Shown here piece after piece: positions 8,540-17,555 of a stretch of 64,000 nucleotides of DNA (positions are counted from its first letter, which is position 1; each line of letters starts with the position of its first letter). This DNA is from Latilactobacillus fuchuensis DSM 14340 = JCM 11249 (GTDB lineage Bacteria; Bacillota; Bacilli; Lactobacillales; Lactobacillaceae). Location of the stretch: NCBI RefSeq assembly GCF_000615805.1, contig NZ_BAMJ01000004.1:1-64000 (forward strand). The letters are read 5' to 3'. Both the position numbers and the translations under genes were made by a program. The notes below the pieces were generated by a model that was given only the letters and a program-made list of their open reading frames with translations, made no database searches and was not told the origin of the DNA.

Positions 8540-10006
8540 ATGCAAAATCAAGTTTTTAACCCTTATTTACCACTGTACGAATATGTGCCAGATGGTGAAC
8601 CACACGTTTTTGGCGACCGCTTGTACATTTTTGGGAGTCACGATCAATTCGGCGGTGACAAATACTGCGCAAATGATTACGTTTGTTATTCAACGCCAGT
8701 CACTGATTTGTCACAATGGCGCTTTGAAGGCTATATTTATCATAAAACCCAAGATCCAATTAATCCAGAAGGTAAGTATAAGATGTACGCGCCGGATGTT
8801 GTTCAAGGGGCGGACGGTCGCTATTACCTCTATTATGGATTTGACGAATTTGTCAGCCAAGTGTCAGTTGCAGTTTGTGATACACCAGCAGGGCACTACG
8901 ACTATTATGGCGTTGTTTCGCACCCCGATGGGACCGTACTCGGACAAAAAGAAGGGGATGCCTACCAATTTGATCCTGGCGTTTTAGTCGACGATGATCA
9001 TAAAATTTGGTTGTATACCGGTTTCTCACCGAAAGCTGAAGCAATCGCTTATGCGAATGAACATTTTAAAAACATTAAGTTCGTTTTCAGTGGCGCGGGG
9101 AGTGACATTGTTCAATTAGCGGATGATATGAAAACGATTATTTCAACGCCTAAGAAATTAATTCCAGGCGTTGCCAATAGTGAAGGAACTGGCTATGAAG
9201 GTCATGAATTTTTCGAAGCTAGTTCAATGCGCAAGTTTGATGGTCGCTATTATTTTATCTATTCAACGATTGTGAATCATGAATTGGCGTATGCGGTTAG
9301 TGATTATCCGGACCGCGATTTTGTCTATGCGGGCTTGTTGCATTCGAATGCTGATTTAGGTTATCAGGGCAATACGGTTGCGAAATACTATGGCGGCAAC
9401 AATCACGGTTCAATCGTCAAAGTGTTAGATCAATTCTATATTTTTGGCCACCGCCAAACGGGGTATAATGAATATTCACGGCAAGGCGTGGCAGAGAAAC
9501 TAGTTCGCCGGGCCGATGGGACTTTTGAAATGGCTGAAATGACGAGTTGTGGGTTAAACAACGGGCCATTAATCGGACTTGGTCGTTACAGTGCCGGGAT
9601 TGCTTGCAATTTGTGGAGTGCACAAGGCGCCATGAAAGTTTTCGATATGTTATTCGCTAAGAAACAAACCGAACATCCACGGATTACGCAAAGTGGTCAA
9701 GATCGTGAAAGTGATGCGGATCAGTACATCACGAATCTACAATCGGGCGGGACCGTCGGGTTTAAGTATTTTGATTTCAAGCAACCCCAAGTCGTGGCGG
9801 TTGAGATGCGTGGCACGGGGACGGGTGAAATGCACGTCAAAACAGCTGAAGATTCGGCCGTTATTGCGACAATTGCAATCACACCAACGACTGACTGGAC
9901 GTGGTTCTCTGCGGATATCGCAACCACAGTCAATGGCGTTTTACCACTTTATTTTGAATATCGTGGGACTGAATCAGTTGAATTTAGAACGTTTGAATTA
10001 AAATAA
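8540..10006 (+). CDS. Glycoside hydrolase family 43 protein (beta-xylosidase / arabinofuranosidase type)
   Basis: The 488-aa product has a five-bladed GH43 propeller (about 5-310) with the expected acidic triad: D18 in YVPDGEPHVF (base), D86 in MYAPDVV (pKa modulator) and E226 in FFEASS (acid). The last 115 residues form a beta-rich domain like CBM6. There is no signal peptide, so it acts on imported oligosaccharides, most likely xylo- or arabino-oligosaccharides; the exact substrate cannot be read from sequence. ATG 8540 follows CGAGGA and lies just downstream of the TTGACA/TATACT promoter. The CRE-like site in that promoter predicts glucose repression. A terminator follows. Confidence 0.88.
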   Translation: MQNQVFNPYLPLYEYVPDGEPHVFGDRLYIFGSHDQFGGDKYCANDYVCYSTPVTDLSQWRFEGYIYHKTQDPINPEGKYKMYAPDVVQGADGRYYLYYGFDEFVSQVSVAVCDTPAGHYDYYGVVSHPDGTVLGQKEGDAYQFDPGVLVDDDHKIWLYTGFSPKAEAIAYANEHFKNIKFVFSGAGSDIVQLADDMKTIISTPKKLIPGVANSEGTGYEGHEFFEASSMRKFDGRYYFIYSTIVNHELAYAVSDYPDRDFVYAGLLHSNADLGYQGNTVAKYYGGNNHGSIVKVLDQFYIFGHRQTGYNEYSRQGVAEKLVRRADGTFEMAEMTSCGLNNGPLIGLGRYSAGIACNLWSAQGAMKVFDMLFAKKQTEHPRITQSGQDRESDADQYITNLQSGGTVGFKYFDFKQPQVVAVEMRGTGTGEMHVKTAEDSAVIATIAITPTTDWTWFSADIATTVNGVLPLYFEYRGTESVEFRTFELK

Positions 10007-10010
10007 CGCT

Positions 10011-10062
10011 AAAAAATAGACCAACAATCTGTCTGCTTAAGCAGTGATTGTTGGTCTATTTT
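10011..10062. terminator. Bidirectional terminator after the GH43 gene
   Basis: AAAATAGACCAACAATC pairs with GATTGTTGGTCTATTTT around a 16-base loop that itself contains CTGCTTAAGCAG. A and T runs on both sides serve the GH43 gene and the convergent DMT transporter gene. Confidence 0.9.
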
Positions 10063-10070
10063 AATTGGTT

Positions 10071-10997
10071 TTAAGCGAGCGGATCGTTTTGAGCTTCTTG
10101 ATAACGTTGTAGCACATAAATTGCGACGATCACTAAGACGGCGCCGGCTAATTCAACCCAACTGAATAGGGTGTGGAAGAAAATCATACTCAAGATGAAA
10201 GTAATGATGGGTTGAATTGCGTCGACGATGCTGACGACGGTTGATGGTGCGAAATTTAAACTGTGAAGGAGTGCTAAGAAGGCGAAGACCGTCCCAATTA
10301 AAATGACGGCGAGAATCGCTAAAATACCAGAAGCATTTAACGTTGGTGGTGCTTGCCAGAATGGTCGGTAAATATTGAAGAGGACACCACTGATGAACAT
10401 CCCCCAACCAAGGACTAGAATTGGTGATTTTTCTTCAACGATTGGTTTAGGTAAGACGACGTAAAAGGCGGCCGTTACCCCGGATAAAACACCCCAAATT
10501 AATGAATTAAGGGGCACCGTTAAAGTACTGATATTACCCTTCGTAATGGCGAGAAAGACCCCGACTAAGGCAATCCCAAACGCGATTAAATCAACTTTAT
10601 TTGGCCACTTATGCGTAAAAGCTAATGTGCCTAAAACGATGAAGAGTGGGCTTAGATATTGGAGAATCGTGGCCGTGGCTGCGTTACCGGTTTGAATACT
10701 CATAAAGAACGTGTAGAGATTCCCCATAATCCCGAAAAGTGCGTAGGCAATTAGCCAAGCAGTCAAGCGTTTTGATTTAAAGATACTGAAAATATCAAGT
10801 TTGAACTTGAAAGCCCCAATAATCAGTAGGATCAAACCCGCGCCTAATGTTCGTACGGATAAAAACCAAGTGGCCGGAATTTTTTGACCCTGTGAAATAA
10901 ATTCTAGAATCGTGCCGGAAACACCCCAAAGTGCCGACGCCATAGTGGCCCAGAACATCCCTTTTGCGATGTTCTTAGGCTGTACTTTATTATTCAT
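10071..10997 (-). CDS. DMT family (EamA) transporter
   Basis: The 308-aa product has ten hydrophobic segments arranged as two EamA repeats, the layout of drug/metabolite exporters. The first repeat begins with GMFWATMASALWGVSGTILEF and the second with LNSLIWGVLSGVTAAFYVVL. The substrate cannot be inferred; relatives export amino acids or other small metabolites. ATG 10997 has AACGAGG about 11 bases upstream. It is monocistronic and divergent from the arylsulfotransferase-like gene, with 178 bp between the starts that show no clear shared operator. Confidence 0.87.
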   Translation of the reverse strand: MNNKVQPKNIAKGMFWATMASALWGVSGTILEFISQGQKIPATWFLSVRTLGAGLILLIIGAFKFKLDIFSIFKSKRLTAWLIAYALFGIMGNLYTFFMSIQTGNAATATILQYLSPLFIVLGTLAFTHKWPNKVDLIAFGIALVGVFLAITKGNISTLTVPLNSLIWGVLSGVTAAFYVVLPKPIVEEKSPILVLGWGMFISGVLFNIYRPFWQAPPTLNASGILAILAVILIGTVFAFLALLHSLNFAPSTVVSIVDAIQPIITFILSMIFFHTLFSWVELAGAVLVIVAIYVLQRYQEAQNDPLA

Positions 10998-11175
10998 CTT
11001 AACTTAACCTCGTTATTTTTATGTTTTTTGCTAAGGTTTAATTATAAAGCAAATGGCGCGCATAAGCTATTTAGAAATGACGTGACACCCCACTTTTTTT
11101 CAGAAAATAGGCATAAAATGTTCATATTTAACCGCTAATATTACAAGTACTAAAGTGATTAAGGGGTTTAAAACG

Positions 11176-12852
11176 ATGCAAAAACGAATTAAAATAATAT
11201 TAGCGGTACTCATTAGTTGCCTGGTGATTGGCGGGTTAGTCTACCAATTCACCGGCGTTAAAACATTATTTGATAAGGATATTTTAAGTACTGCCCAAAT
11301 TAAAAAGAACATTGGTAGTCAAACGGTTAAAACGCGGACCAATAGCCAGAAGCAATTAACGGCAACTTATAAGGCTAAATTAGCCTCTGGCGACTATACG
11401 AATGCTAATCCCTACATAAAAGTCAATCCATACGGGACGTCGCCTTTGAGCGCTTTGGTTGTTTTTAAAACGGATTCGGCGGTTAAAGTTTCGGTCGAAG
11501 TGGTCGGTAAAACGGCTAAAACCAGCATTAAGAGTAACGTTGAAACCAGCTATCAAAAGAATCACACGATTTCAGTGTTAGGGCTGTATGCCGACTATCA
11601 AAATAAGGTTAAGTTGACATTAACGGATAAGGACGGCCATAAAACGGTTAAGACGTTGACGATTAAGACGGATGCGTTACCTGAAGCCGTTCAATCGATG
11701 TCTTTAAAGGTCACTAAAAATGATAAGACGAAGATGTCAATCGGTGACAGCAATCTAACCTTCTTAGTCCGTTCAACGCAATACCCAGTTGGTGTCGATG
11801 CCGATGGTCAAATTCGCTGGTATTCAACGAATTATGTTCAACACATTTTTAAAGTGTTAAGCAATGGTCATTTACTCTATTTGACGAAACCGGACAATGC
11901 CGACCTCGTCTACAATGATTTAGTTGAAACTGACTTTATGGGTCGTGTTTATCAGGAATATAAATTCTCGACGGAAACCAAGAGTAACGAATCGGCGAAT
12001 AGCAAAGATGAAACCACGATTATTCATCACGATGCAATCGAATTGCCGAACCACAATCTCTTATTAACCGTGTCGGATGGCGGTTCGAAATACGTCGAAG
12101 ATACGATGGTCGAAATTTCACGTAAAACCGGTAAGGTCGTTAAGGTCATCGATCTGAAGAAGTTGTTGCCCGCTAAACTGTACAAAGAATACAAGGCAAC
12201 GAAACGCGCCGATGGTAAGTTGGATTGGTTCCATCAGAATTCAATTGATTACGATACCAGTGATGATAGCATTGTGATCTCGAGTCGTAGCCAAGACACT
12301 ATTATGAAATTGGATTACAAAACGTGTAAGATTAAATGGATTTTCAGTAGCAAGGCTGCCAGCAAATGGCCAGCACGTTATCGCAAGTTACTATTGAAAG
12401 CGGCCGATTCACAGACCACCTTTACGGGTGGGCAACATGCAGCCACCATTTGGGCGACCAATGAAACTGACCAGAAACAACTAGTCCTCTTTAACAATAA
12501 CGTTGCGATTTCGAATGGTGATAAAAAGACGAGTGGTCAATATTCAGAAGGCGTTAGCTATCTAGTTGATGAAACCAATAAGACGATTAAGAAGACTTGG
12601 TCGTACGGTAAAACGCTGGGTAAAACTAACTTCAGTAACGTGATTGGGAGTAATCGAAAGATGACCAACGGGAATTATCTGATTGATTTTGGCTTTAATA
12701 ATGCCGGCAAAACCAGTCACATTGTCGAAGTTGATCCGACAACCAATCAACAAGTGTTCAACTTAACCTTTACCAATTTTGGCGCCAAAGGGTATGCGTA
12801 CCGCGCAGAACGTTTTGCGTTATATTCAAGCAACTATCAGTTTAAATTATAG
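11176..12852 (+). CDS. Putative arylsulfotransferase (AssT family), membrane-anchored
   Basis: The 558-aa product has an N-terminal anchor (IKIILAVLISCLVIGGLVYQF), a beta-rich domain to about residue 180 and then a six-bladed propeller as in aryl-sulfate sulfotransferases. Candidate active-site segments include IIHHDAIELPNHNLL and WFHQNSIDYD; conserved histidines in such segments carry the sulfate in the family. The family moves sulfate between phenolic esters without PAPS. Function outside the cell is inferred from the anchor. ATG 11176 is preferred because AAGGGG lies nine bases upstream; the in-frame GTG at 11155 has no such site. An alternative is a propeller protein of the same fold with another substrate. 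Confidence 0.78.
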   Translation: MQKRIKIILAVLISCLVIGGLVYQFTGVKTLFDKDILSTAQIKKNIGSQTVKTRTNSQKQLTATYKAKLASGDYTNANPYIKVNPYGTSPLSALVVFKTDSAVKVSVEVVGKTAKTSIKSNVETSYQKNHTISVLGLYADYQNKVKLTLTDKDGHKTVKTLTIKTDALPEAVQSMSLKVTKNDKTKMSIGDSNLTFLVRSTQYPVGVDADGQIRWYSTNYVQHIFKVLSNGHLLYLTKPDNADLVYNDLVETDFMGRVYQEYKFSTETKSNESANSKDETTIIHHDAIELPNHNLLLTVSDGGSKYVEDTMVEISRKTGKVVKVIDLKKLLPAKLYKEYKATKRADGKLDWFHQNSIDYDTSDDSIVISSRSQDTIMKLDYKTCKIKWIFSSKAASKWPARYRKLLLKAADSQTTFTGGQHAATIWATNETDQKQLVLFNNNVAISNGDKKTSGQYSEGVSYLVDETNKTIKKTWSYGKTLGKTNFSNVIGSNRKMTNGNYLIDFGFNNAGKTSHIVEVDPTTNQQVFNLTFTNFGAKGYAYRAERFALYSSNYQFKL

Positions 12853-12864
12853 TCAGAACTAAAC

Positions 12865-12912
12865 AAAAAATCGACGTCTCACTTAGTGTTACTAAGTGGT
12901 ATGCCGATTTTT
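12865..12912 (+). terminator. Terminator after the arylsulfotransferase-like gene
   Basis: A two-part stem (AAAATCG/CGATTTT outer, CACTTAGT/ACTAAGTG inner, loop GTT) ends in a T run. Confidence 0.85.
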
Positions 12913-12994
12913 GATGGGTTCAATAATGTGACTAGATTTTTAATTGATATTCATATATACTTATAGTAACAATAAAAAAGAAATGGGTGAAGCG

Positions 12995-13831
12995 ATGTCT
13001 ATATCAAGGATGAAACAAACAATCATTCAAATGGGCTTAATTTTAGTCGCGTTAGAAACGATCACAGTTGGAATTAAATTATTCTTTGCACCACACGAAG
13101 TTGCGGCTGGTGGGGCAACGGGGATTGGGATTTTGCTAAAAGAAGTCATGGGCTGGCAAATTTCAACCGTTGTTTTTGTGATTAATATCGGGATGTTGAT
13201 TTTGGCCTACTTCTTGTTGGATAAAAAAACAACGCTTAAGATTTTATTTGGAAGTTTGATGTTACCCGTCTGCTTGGCGATTACGCCGCAAGTGATGGTG
13301 GTTGAGGATAAGATGTTAGCCATTATCATCGGGAGTGTAATCTATGCAGCAGGGATTGCCTTGTTATATCGAATTGATGCCTCAAGTGGGGGCTCAACAG
13401 TCCCACCTTTAATTTTTAAAAAGTATTTTAACATTAACACCGCCGTCAGTTTGTTAGTGGTGGATATGCTCGTTTGCTTCTCGAACGTCTTTGTATCGGG
13501 ATTTGAAACGTTTATGATGGCGACCTTTTCTTCCGTGATCACGTTGATGACGATGAATTATATCGAAACTGGTTTGAATCGTAAGAAAATGTTATACGTG
13601 ATGAGCAATAATCAAATTGCCGAAATTCAGGCGCATTTGCTCGAAGAAGAAGAAGTTGGGGTTACGATTTTTGACGTGACCGGTGGCTACACCAACGAAG
13701 GCAAACAAATGTTGATGTTAGTCGTGACCAACCAAGCGTATCAACATATTATCAACGAAATTCACGCGGTTGATCCAAAGGCTTTCACAATCGTCGGCAA
13801 CGTCGCGGAAGTCAGAGGCGGCAGTCTATAG
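12995..13831 (+). CDS. YitT family membrane protein (DUF2179 C-terminus)
   Basis: The 278-aa product has five hydrophobic segments with the family hallmark AAGGATGIGILLKEV near residue 36 and DASSGGSTVPPLIF, then a soluble C-terminal DUF2179 domain (about 205-278, EVGVTIFDVTGGYTNEGKQ) that resembles a small ligand-binding fold. The function of the family is unsettled; transport or sensing are both suggested. ATG 12995 is chosen with GGGTGA just upstream, and the protein then starts close to the first membrane segment. Repeat array B begins two bases after the stop codon. Confidence 0.88.
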   Translation: MSISRMKQTIIQMGLILVALETITVGIKLFFAPHEVAAGGATGIGILLKEVMGWQISTVVFVINIGMLILAYFLLDKKTTLKILFGSLMLPVCLAITPQVMVVEDKMLAIIIGSVIYAAGIALLYRIDASSGGSTVPPLIFKKYFNINTAVSLLVVDMLVCFSNVFVSGFETFMMATFSSVITLMTMNYIETGLNRKKMLYVMSNNQIAEIQAHLLEEEEVGVTIFDVTGGYTNEGKQMLMLVVTNQAYQHIINEIHAVDPKAFTIVGNVAEVRGGSL

Positions 13832-13832
13832 A

Positions 13833-14007
13833 TAAAAGTTGCTGATAAACCGGTTAGCTTCTGAGTATAGCCTAGAATCGTAAGTTATGACGGTTTAGGT
13901 CATGGCTAACGATTTGTAGCTAGACGGAAGAAGTTGGTTTAGGAAGCACGTTAAATAAAAGTTGCTGATAAGCCGGTTAGCTTCTGAGTATAGCCTAAAA
14001 TCGCAAC
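13833..14007 (+). repeat. Array B: one full and one truncated copy of the nested-hairpin element
   Basis: Two copies of a 42-bp segment (13833-13874 and 13956-13997) differ at one base and sit 123 bp apart. The first unit is complete: outer arm with CTTCTGAGTATAGCCTA, inner stem 13876-13891 pairing with 13899-13914, then TAGCTAGACGGAAG and GGTTTA that pairs with TAAACC. The second unit has only the left arm and runs into an ordinary terminator. The array starts two bases after the YitT stop codon, on the same strand. Confidence 0.87.
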
Positions 14008-14050
14008 AAAAAACGGGTCCTCGCAGAATTAATAGCGAGGATCCGTTTTT
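14008..14050. terminator. Bidirectional terminator closing array B
   Basis: AAAAACGGGTCCTCGC pairs with GCGAGGATCCGTTTTT (loop about 10). It seems to replace the inner hairpin and right arm of the second repeat unit, and it also serves the convergent MFS gene. Confidence 0.88.
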
Positions 14051-14066
14051 CATTTTTATGGTGAGA

Positions 14067-15286
14067 TTAATGGCTGAAATAATATTGGGCTTTTAAATTC
14101 TGGATGGTTAACATGACTAATAAGCTAATGAGGTAGAGCGTTGAGATGAAAATCATGACCAGCATCATTGAATAATGGTCGAGTAACCAACCAATCATGA
14201 CGCTTGAAAAGCCACCGATACAGCGCCCAACGTTCATGATGACGTTATTGGCCGTAGCCCGGACTTCAGTGGGGTATAAGCGGCTAACGACGGCACCGTA
14301 ACCTGCGAACATCCCGTTTGAGAAGTAACCGACTAATGCACCGACCAGGAGTAAGGTCGGCATATCTTTGGGTAAGGTTAAAATATAAACGCCTAAGGCC
14401 GAAGCGATTAGGAAGCAGCCGAAAGCAATCCGGGGGCCGATGCGGTCTAGAATCCAACCGAAAGTCAGCATCCCAGCTGACATACCAACAATCGTGGCTA
14501 ACATCCATGTGGACGAACCGGCAACACTGAGGTGTAATTGCTGTTGCATCATAGTCGGTAACCAGTTCATTAAGCCGAAGTAACCCGCGATTTGGACGAC
14601 CGCCATCACCATCAACGCAACCGTTTGGTACGCTAACTGTGGTGTTTTAAACAAGGCTTTAATTTGGCCTTTGGGCGGTGTAGTCCGATTAGTGAAGGTG
14701 GTGCTTTCAACTAAATGGCGGCGAATGAAGAAGGTGATGACAACGGGGAGTAGTCCGAATAAGAAAAGAGCGTGCCAACCGAATTGGGGTAAAACCCAGG
14801 CGGCTAATAGGGCGGCGATAATCGCTCCGAGTTGACCGGCAACCCCGACGAATGATGAAACGCGGCCGAGTTGTTTTTAGGAAAGCTTTCCGCAAGAACG
14901 GTCATGCCAATGCCGTATTCACCCCCAGCGCCAATCCCAGCAAGGAATCGACAAAGATAAATTAGGGGAAGACTGTTGGCCCAAAAGAGGGCGGCCGTCG
15001 CAAAAGCGAAGATGAAGATGGTGTAGGTAAAGGTCTTAACCCGGCCGACGCGATCGGCCAAAACGCCAAAAAAAACGCCACCTAACAACATCCCGATATT
15101 GGTAATCGTTGCAATCAAACCCGCTTGTGTTCCACTGAGATGTAAATCAGCGATAATTGACGATAGCGCGAAAGACAAGAACATGACGTCCATGTTTTCG
15201 AGTCCAAAGCCCGCCGTTGTTGAAGCAACGACCTTAGACTGGTAGTTTGATAAATGATGTTGGCTGTGTGCCGTGATAGATTTCAT
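14067..15286 (-). pseudogene. MFS transporter (NiaP/YceI-like), frameshifted
   Basis: Two overlapping frames together make one 12-TM major facilitator. The N-terminal part (from ATG 15286) has GVLADRVGRVKTF after TM2 and GAGGEYGIGMTVLAESFPKN after TM5. The C-terminal part runs from RVSSFVGVAGQLGA to the end at 14067. One base is missing near 14873-14880, where the expected ...PKNKLGRVSS becomes PKNNSAAF; adding one base gives 407 codons. The family takes up small aromatic or nicotinate-like acids; the substrate is not determinable. ATG 15286 has GAGG ten bases upstream. The single-base lesion matches nine other genes here, so sequencing error is a real alternative to a true pseudogene. Confidence 0.82.
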
Positions 15287-15476
15287 ATTCAATTTTCCTC
15301 CAAAAAGGACGCTCTCTGACGTCCCTTATTTTGTTCCGAATAAGCTTAGCACAAATGAGGGGCGTGGTGCAAGTGAGGTTTGGCGTGAAAGCGGTTAGAA
15401 TATCAGGGGTGACGCTTGACCAAGGCACTTGAACCCTTTAGAATTAGGGAGAACGATATCATTAGGAGGTCATAAT

Positions 15477-17006
15477 ATGACAGATGTCAAACGCAAGAAG
15501 TTTACTTTTCCAAGCGCCTATACGGTCATTTTGTTAGTGCTCTTATTGGTGATGATTTTAACCTATTTTATGCCGGCTGGGAAATATGCAAGCTTGCAAT
15601 ATAATACTGATAGCAATCATTTTACAATTACGTCACCAACCGGTAAAACGAAAACAGCACCGGCGACCCAAGCGACGTTGAAGAAGTATAACGTTAATAC
15701 GAGTTTAGCGAAGTTCAAGGATGGTTCGGTGTATAAGCCGGTCGCTATTCCGAATACGTATCGGGAATTAAAGAAAGCTAAAAATGGGGTCTTTGGGGCA
15801 GTTAAGCAATTTCTAAACGCGCCCATTCAAGGTCTAGCTGAAACCATTGATATCATCACTTTTGTCCTCATCTTAGGGGGCATCGTGGGGGTCGTCAATA
15901 AAACCGGTGCTTTCGCAGCGGGGATGGCCAGCCTATCAACGCGCTTGAAGGGCAAAGAAGCTTGGCTAATCGTTATCGTGACGACTTTAATTGCTTTAGG
16001 TGGGACGACTTTTGGATTAGCGGAAGAAACGATTGCCTTCTATCCGATTTTAGTGCCGATTTTTATGGCGGCGGGGTATGACGCGATTGTTGCGATTGCG
16101 GCGATTTATCTAGGGAGTTCGATTGGGACCATGGCTTCGACGGTCAATCCATTTTCCGTCGTGATTGCGTCGAATACTGCGGGAATTAGTTTTGCCGACG
16201 GTATGGGGATGCGGTTAGTCATGTTAGTGTTAGGAACCGCCATCTGTATTTTTTACACGATCCGCTATGCTGAAAAAGTTAAAAAGGATCCTAGTAAATC
16301 ATTGATTTATGCTCAAAAAGCAGAATTAGAATCACATTTCTTAGGTGATCAAGAAAGTAATGAAGTCCCTAAGTTTGATTTCCGTAAGAAATTAATGTTG
16401 CTGATTTTCGCAGCGGGTTTTGTGGTGATGGTCTTCGGTGTTAAAGAGTGGGGGTGGATGTTCAACGAGATTTCGATGCTCTTCTTAGGCATCACATTCA
16501 TCTTAGCCTTTATCTCAGGCTTATCCGAAGGTGATTTCGTGGGTGAGTTTGTGACCGGCGCCTCTGATTTATTAGGCGTCGCGTTAGTCATTGCGTTAGC
16601 CCGTGGGGTGACGATTATTATGGAACAAGCCCAAATTAGCGATACATTATTGTTCTGGTTGAGCAACGGCGTATCACATATGAGTGGCGTTCTCTTCTCA
16701 ACAGTGATGTTCTTCGTCTTCATCTTGCTCGGCTTCTTTATCCCATCTAGTTCCGGATTGGCCGTTCTATCGATGCCAATCATGGCACCATTAGCCGATG
16801 TTGTCGGCGTTAATCGCGATGTGATTATTAGTGCCTATAACTGGGGCCAAGGGATTATGGCGTTTATCACACCAACTGGTTTGGTCTTAGCCTCGTTAGC
16901 CATGGTCCACGTGACGTTTGATAAATGGTTGAAATTCGTGATGCCGTTAATGATTACAATTGGTATTTTGGCGATTGTGTTATTGGGTATCAGTGTTTAT
17001 CTATAA
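15477..17006 (+). CDS. YfcC family transporter
   Basis: The 509-aa integral membrane protein of the YfcC/DcuC-like superfamily has about 12 hydrophobic segments. It shows the family features TYFMPAGKYASL, a periplasmic-type loop, GGTTFGLAEETIAFYPIL, SIGTMASTVNPFSVVIAS, and the mirrored FFIPSSSGLAVLSMPIMAPL and ITPTGLVLASLAMVHV in the second half. Relatives are annotated as C4-dicarboxylate carriers or basic amino acid antiporters, and sequence alone does not decide. ATG 15477 has AGGAGG eight bases upstream; the in-frame start 48 bp earlier has none. It is monocistronic and convergent with the signal peptidase gene. Confidence 0.87.
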   Translation: MTDVKRKKFTFPSAYTVILLVLLLVMILTYFMPAGKYASLQYNTDSNHFTITSPTGKTKTAPATQATLKKYNVNTSLAKFKDGSVYKPVAIPNTYRELKKAKNGVFGAVKQFLNAPIQGLAETIDIITFVLILGGIVGVVNKTGAFAAGMASLSTRLKGKEAWLIVIVTTLIALGGTTFGLAEETIAFYPILVPIFMAAGYDAIVAIAAIYLGSSIGTMASTVNPFSVVIASNTAGISFADGMGMRLVMLVLGTAICIFYTIRYAEKVKKDPSKSLIYAQKAELESHFLGDQESNEVPKFDFRKKLMLLIFAAGFVVMVFGVKEWGWMFNEISMLFLGITFILAFISGLSEGDFVGEFVTGASDLLGVALVIALARGVTIIMEQAQISDTLLFWLSNGVSHMSGVLFSTVMFFVFILLGFFIPSSSGLAVLSMPIMAPLADVVGVNRDVIISAYNWGQGIMAFITPTGLVLASLAMVHVTFDKWLKFVMPLMITIGILAIVLLGISVYL

Positions 17007-17015
17007 TTCAAAATG

Positions 17016-17046
17016 AAAAGGCTAATCCGTGAGGGTTGGCCTTTTT
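17016..17046 (+). terminator. Terminator after the YfcC gene
   Basis: AAAAGGCTAATCC pairs with GGGTTGGCCTTTTT around GTGA, with G-T pairs in the stem and a T run. Confidence 0.85.
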
Positions 17047-17050
17047 GTGT

Positions 17051-17553
17051 GAAGACATGCTTCCCAAGCCAACCTCTTCCGTCTAGCTACAAAAAGAAGT
17101 GTGTCACCAAAAATCGGTAACACACTTCTTTTTTAGGCTATACTGAGAAGCTAACCGGCTTGGGCGATACTCTGATTAAAACGTGCTTTCACTCACAGGT
17201 TCTTGTGCTTAGCGACGTCTGGCAAACAAAGGCTAAAAACAGCCTTTATTCACCAGACTAGGCTAATGCTCAGAACCTACCCGTGAGTTGCAGCAACTTA
17301 GTTCGAAAACGTGTTAACTTGAGCAAACTTTTCCGCTTAACGACAGAAGGACAATCATAGTTAAAATCAACTATAATTGTCCTTCTTAGGTTATGCTCAA
17401 AGTTTTAACGCCCAAGTTAGCACTCTGATCGAAAACGTGTTCACTTCAACAGCCTTTTGCGTTTAACTACAAAATCAGCCACACGATTAAAAATCTAATC
17501 ATGTGGCTGATTTTTAGGTTAATCCTCAAAGACTAACCGTTTAAGTTAAACAC
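17051..17553 (-). repeat. Array C: four tandem copies of the nested-hairpin element
   Basis: This 500-bp gap has no gene. It reads on the minus strand, starting three bases after the lepB stop codon. Units lie near 17433-17553, 17309-17432, 17180-17308 and 17051-17178, about 125 bp each. Conserved arms (plus strand) include TTAGGTTATGCTCAAAG and CGCTTAACGAC. Each inner stem is different: AAATCAGCCACACGATT with its complement, AGAAGGACAATCATAGTT with its complement, the AAAGGCT/AGCCTTT stem, and AAGAAGTGTGTCACC with GGTAACACACTTCTT. Spacers carry AAAACGTG-like sequence. It is the largest array in the window. Confidence 0.87.
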
Positions 17554-17555
17554 TC

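Noticed and set aside
15234-15428. Short minus-strand frame before the MFS gene
   Set aside because: It has no ribosome binding site and overlaps the MFS start in another frame.
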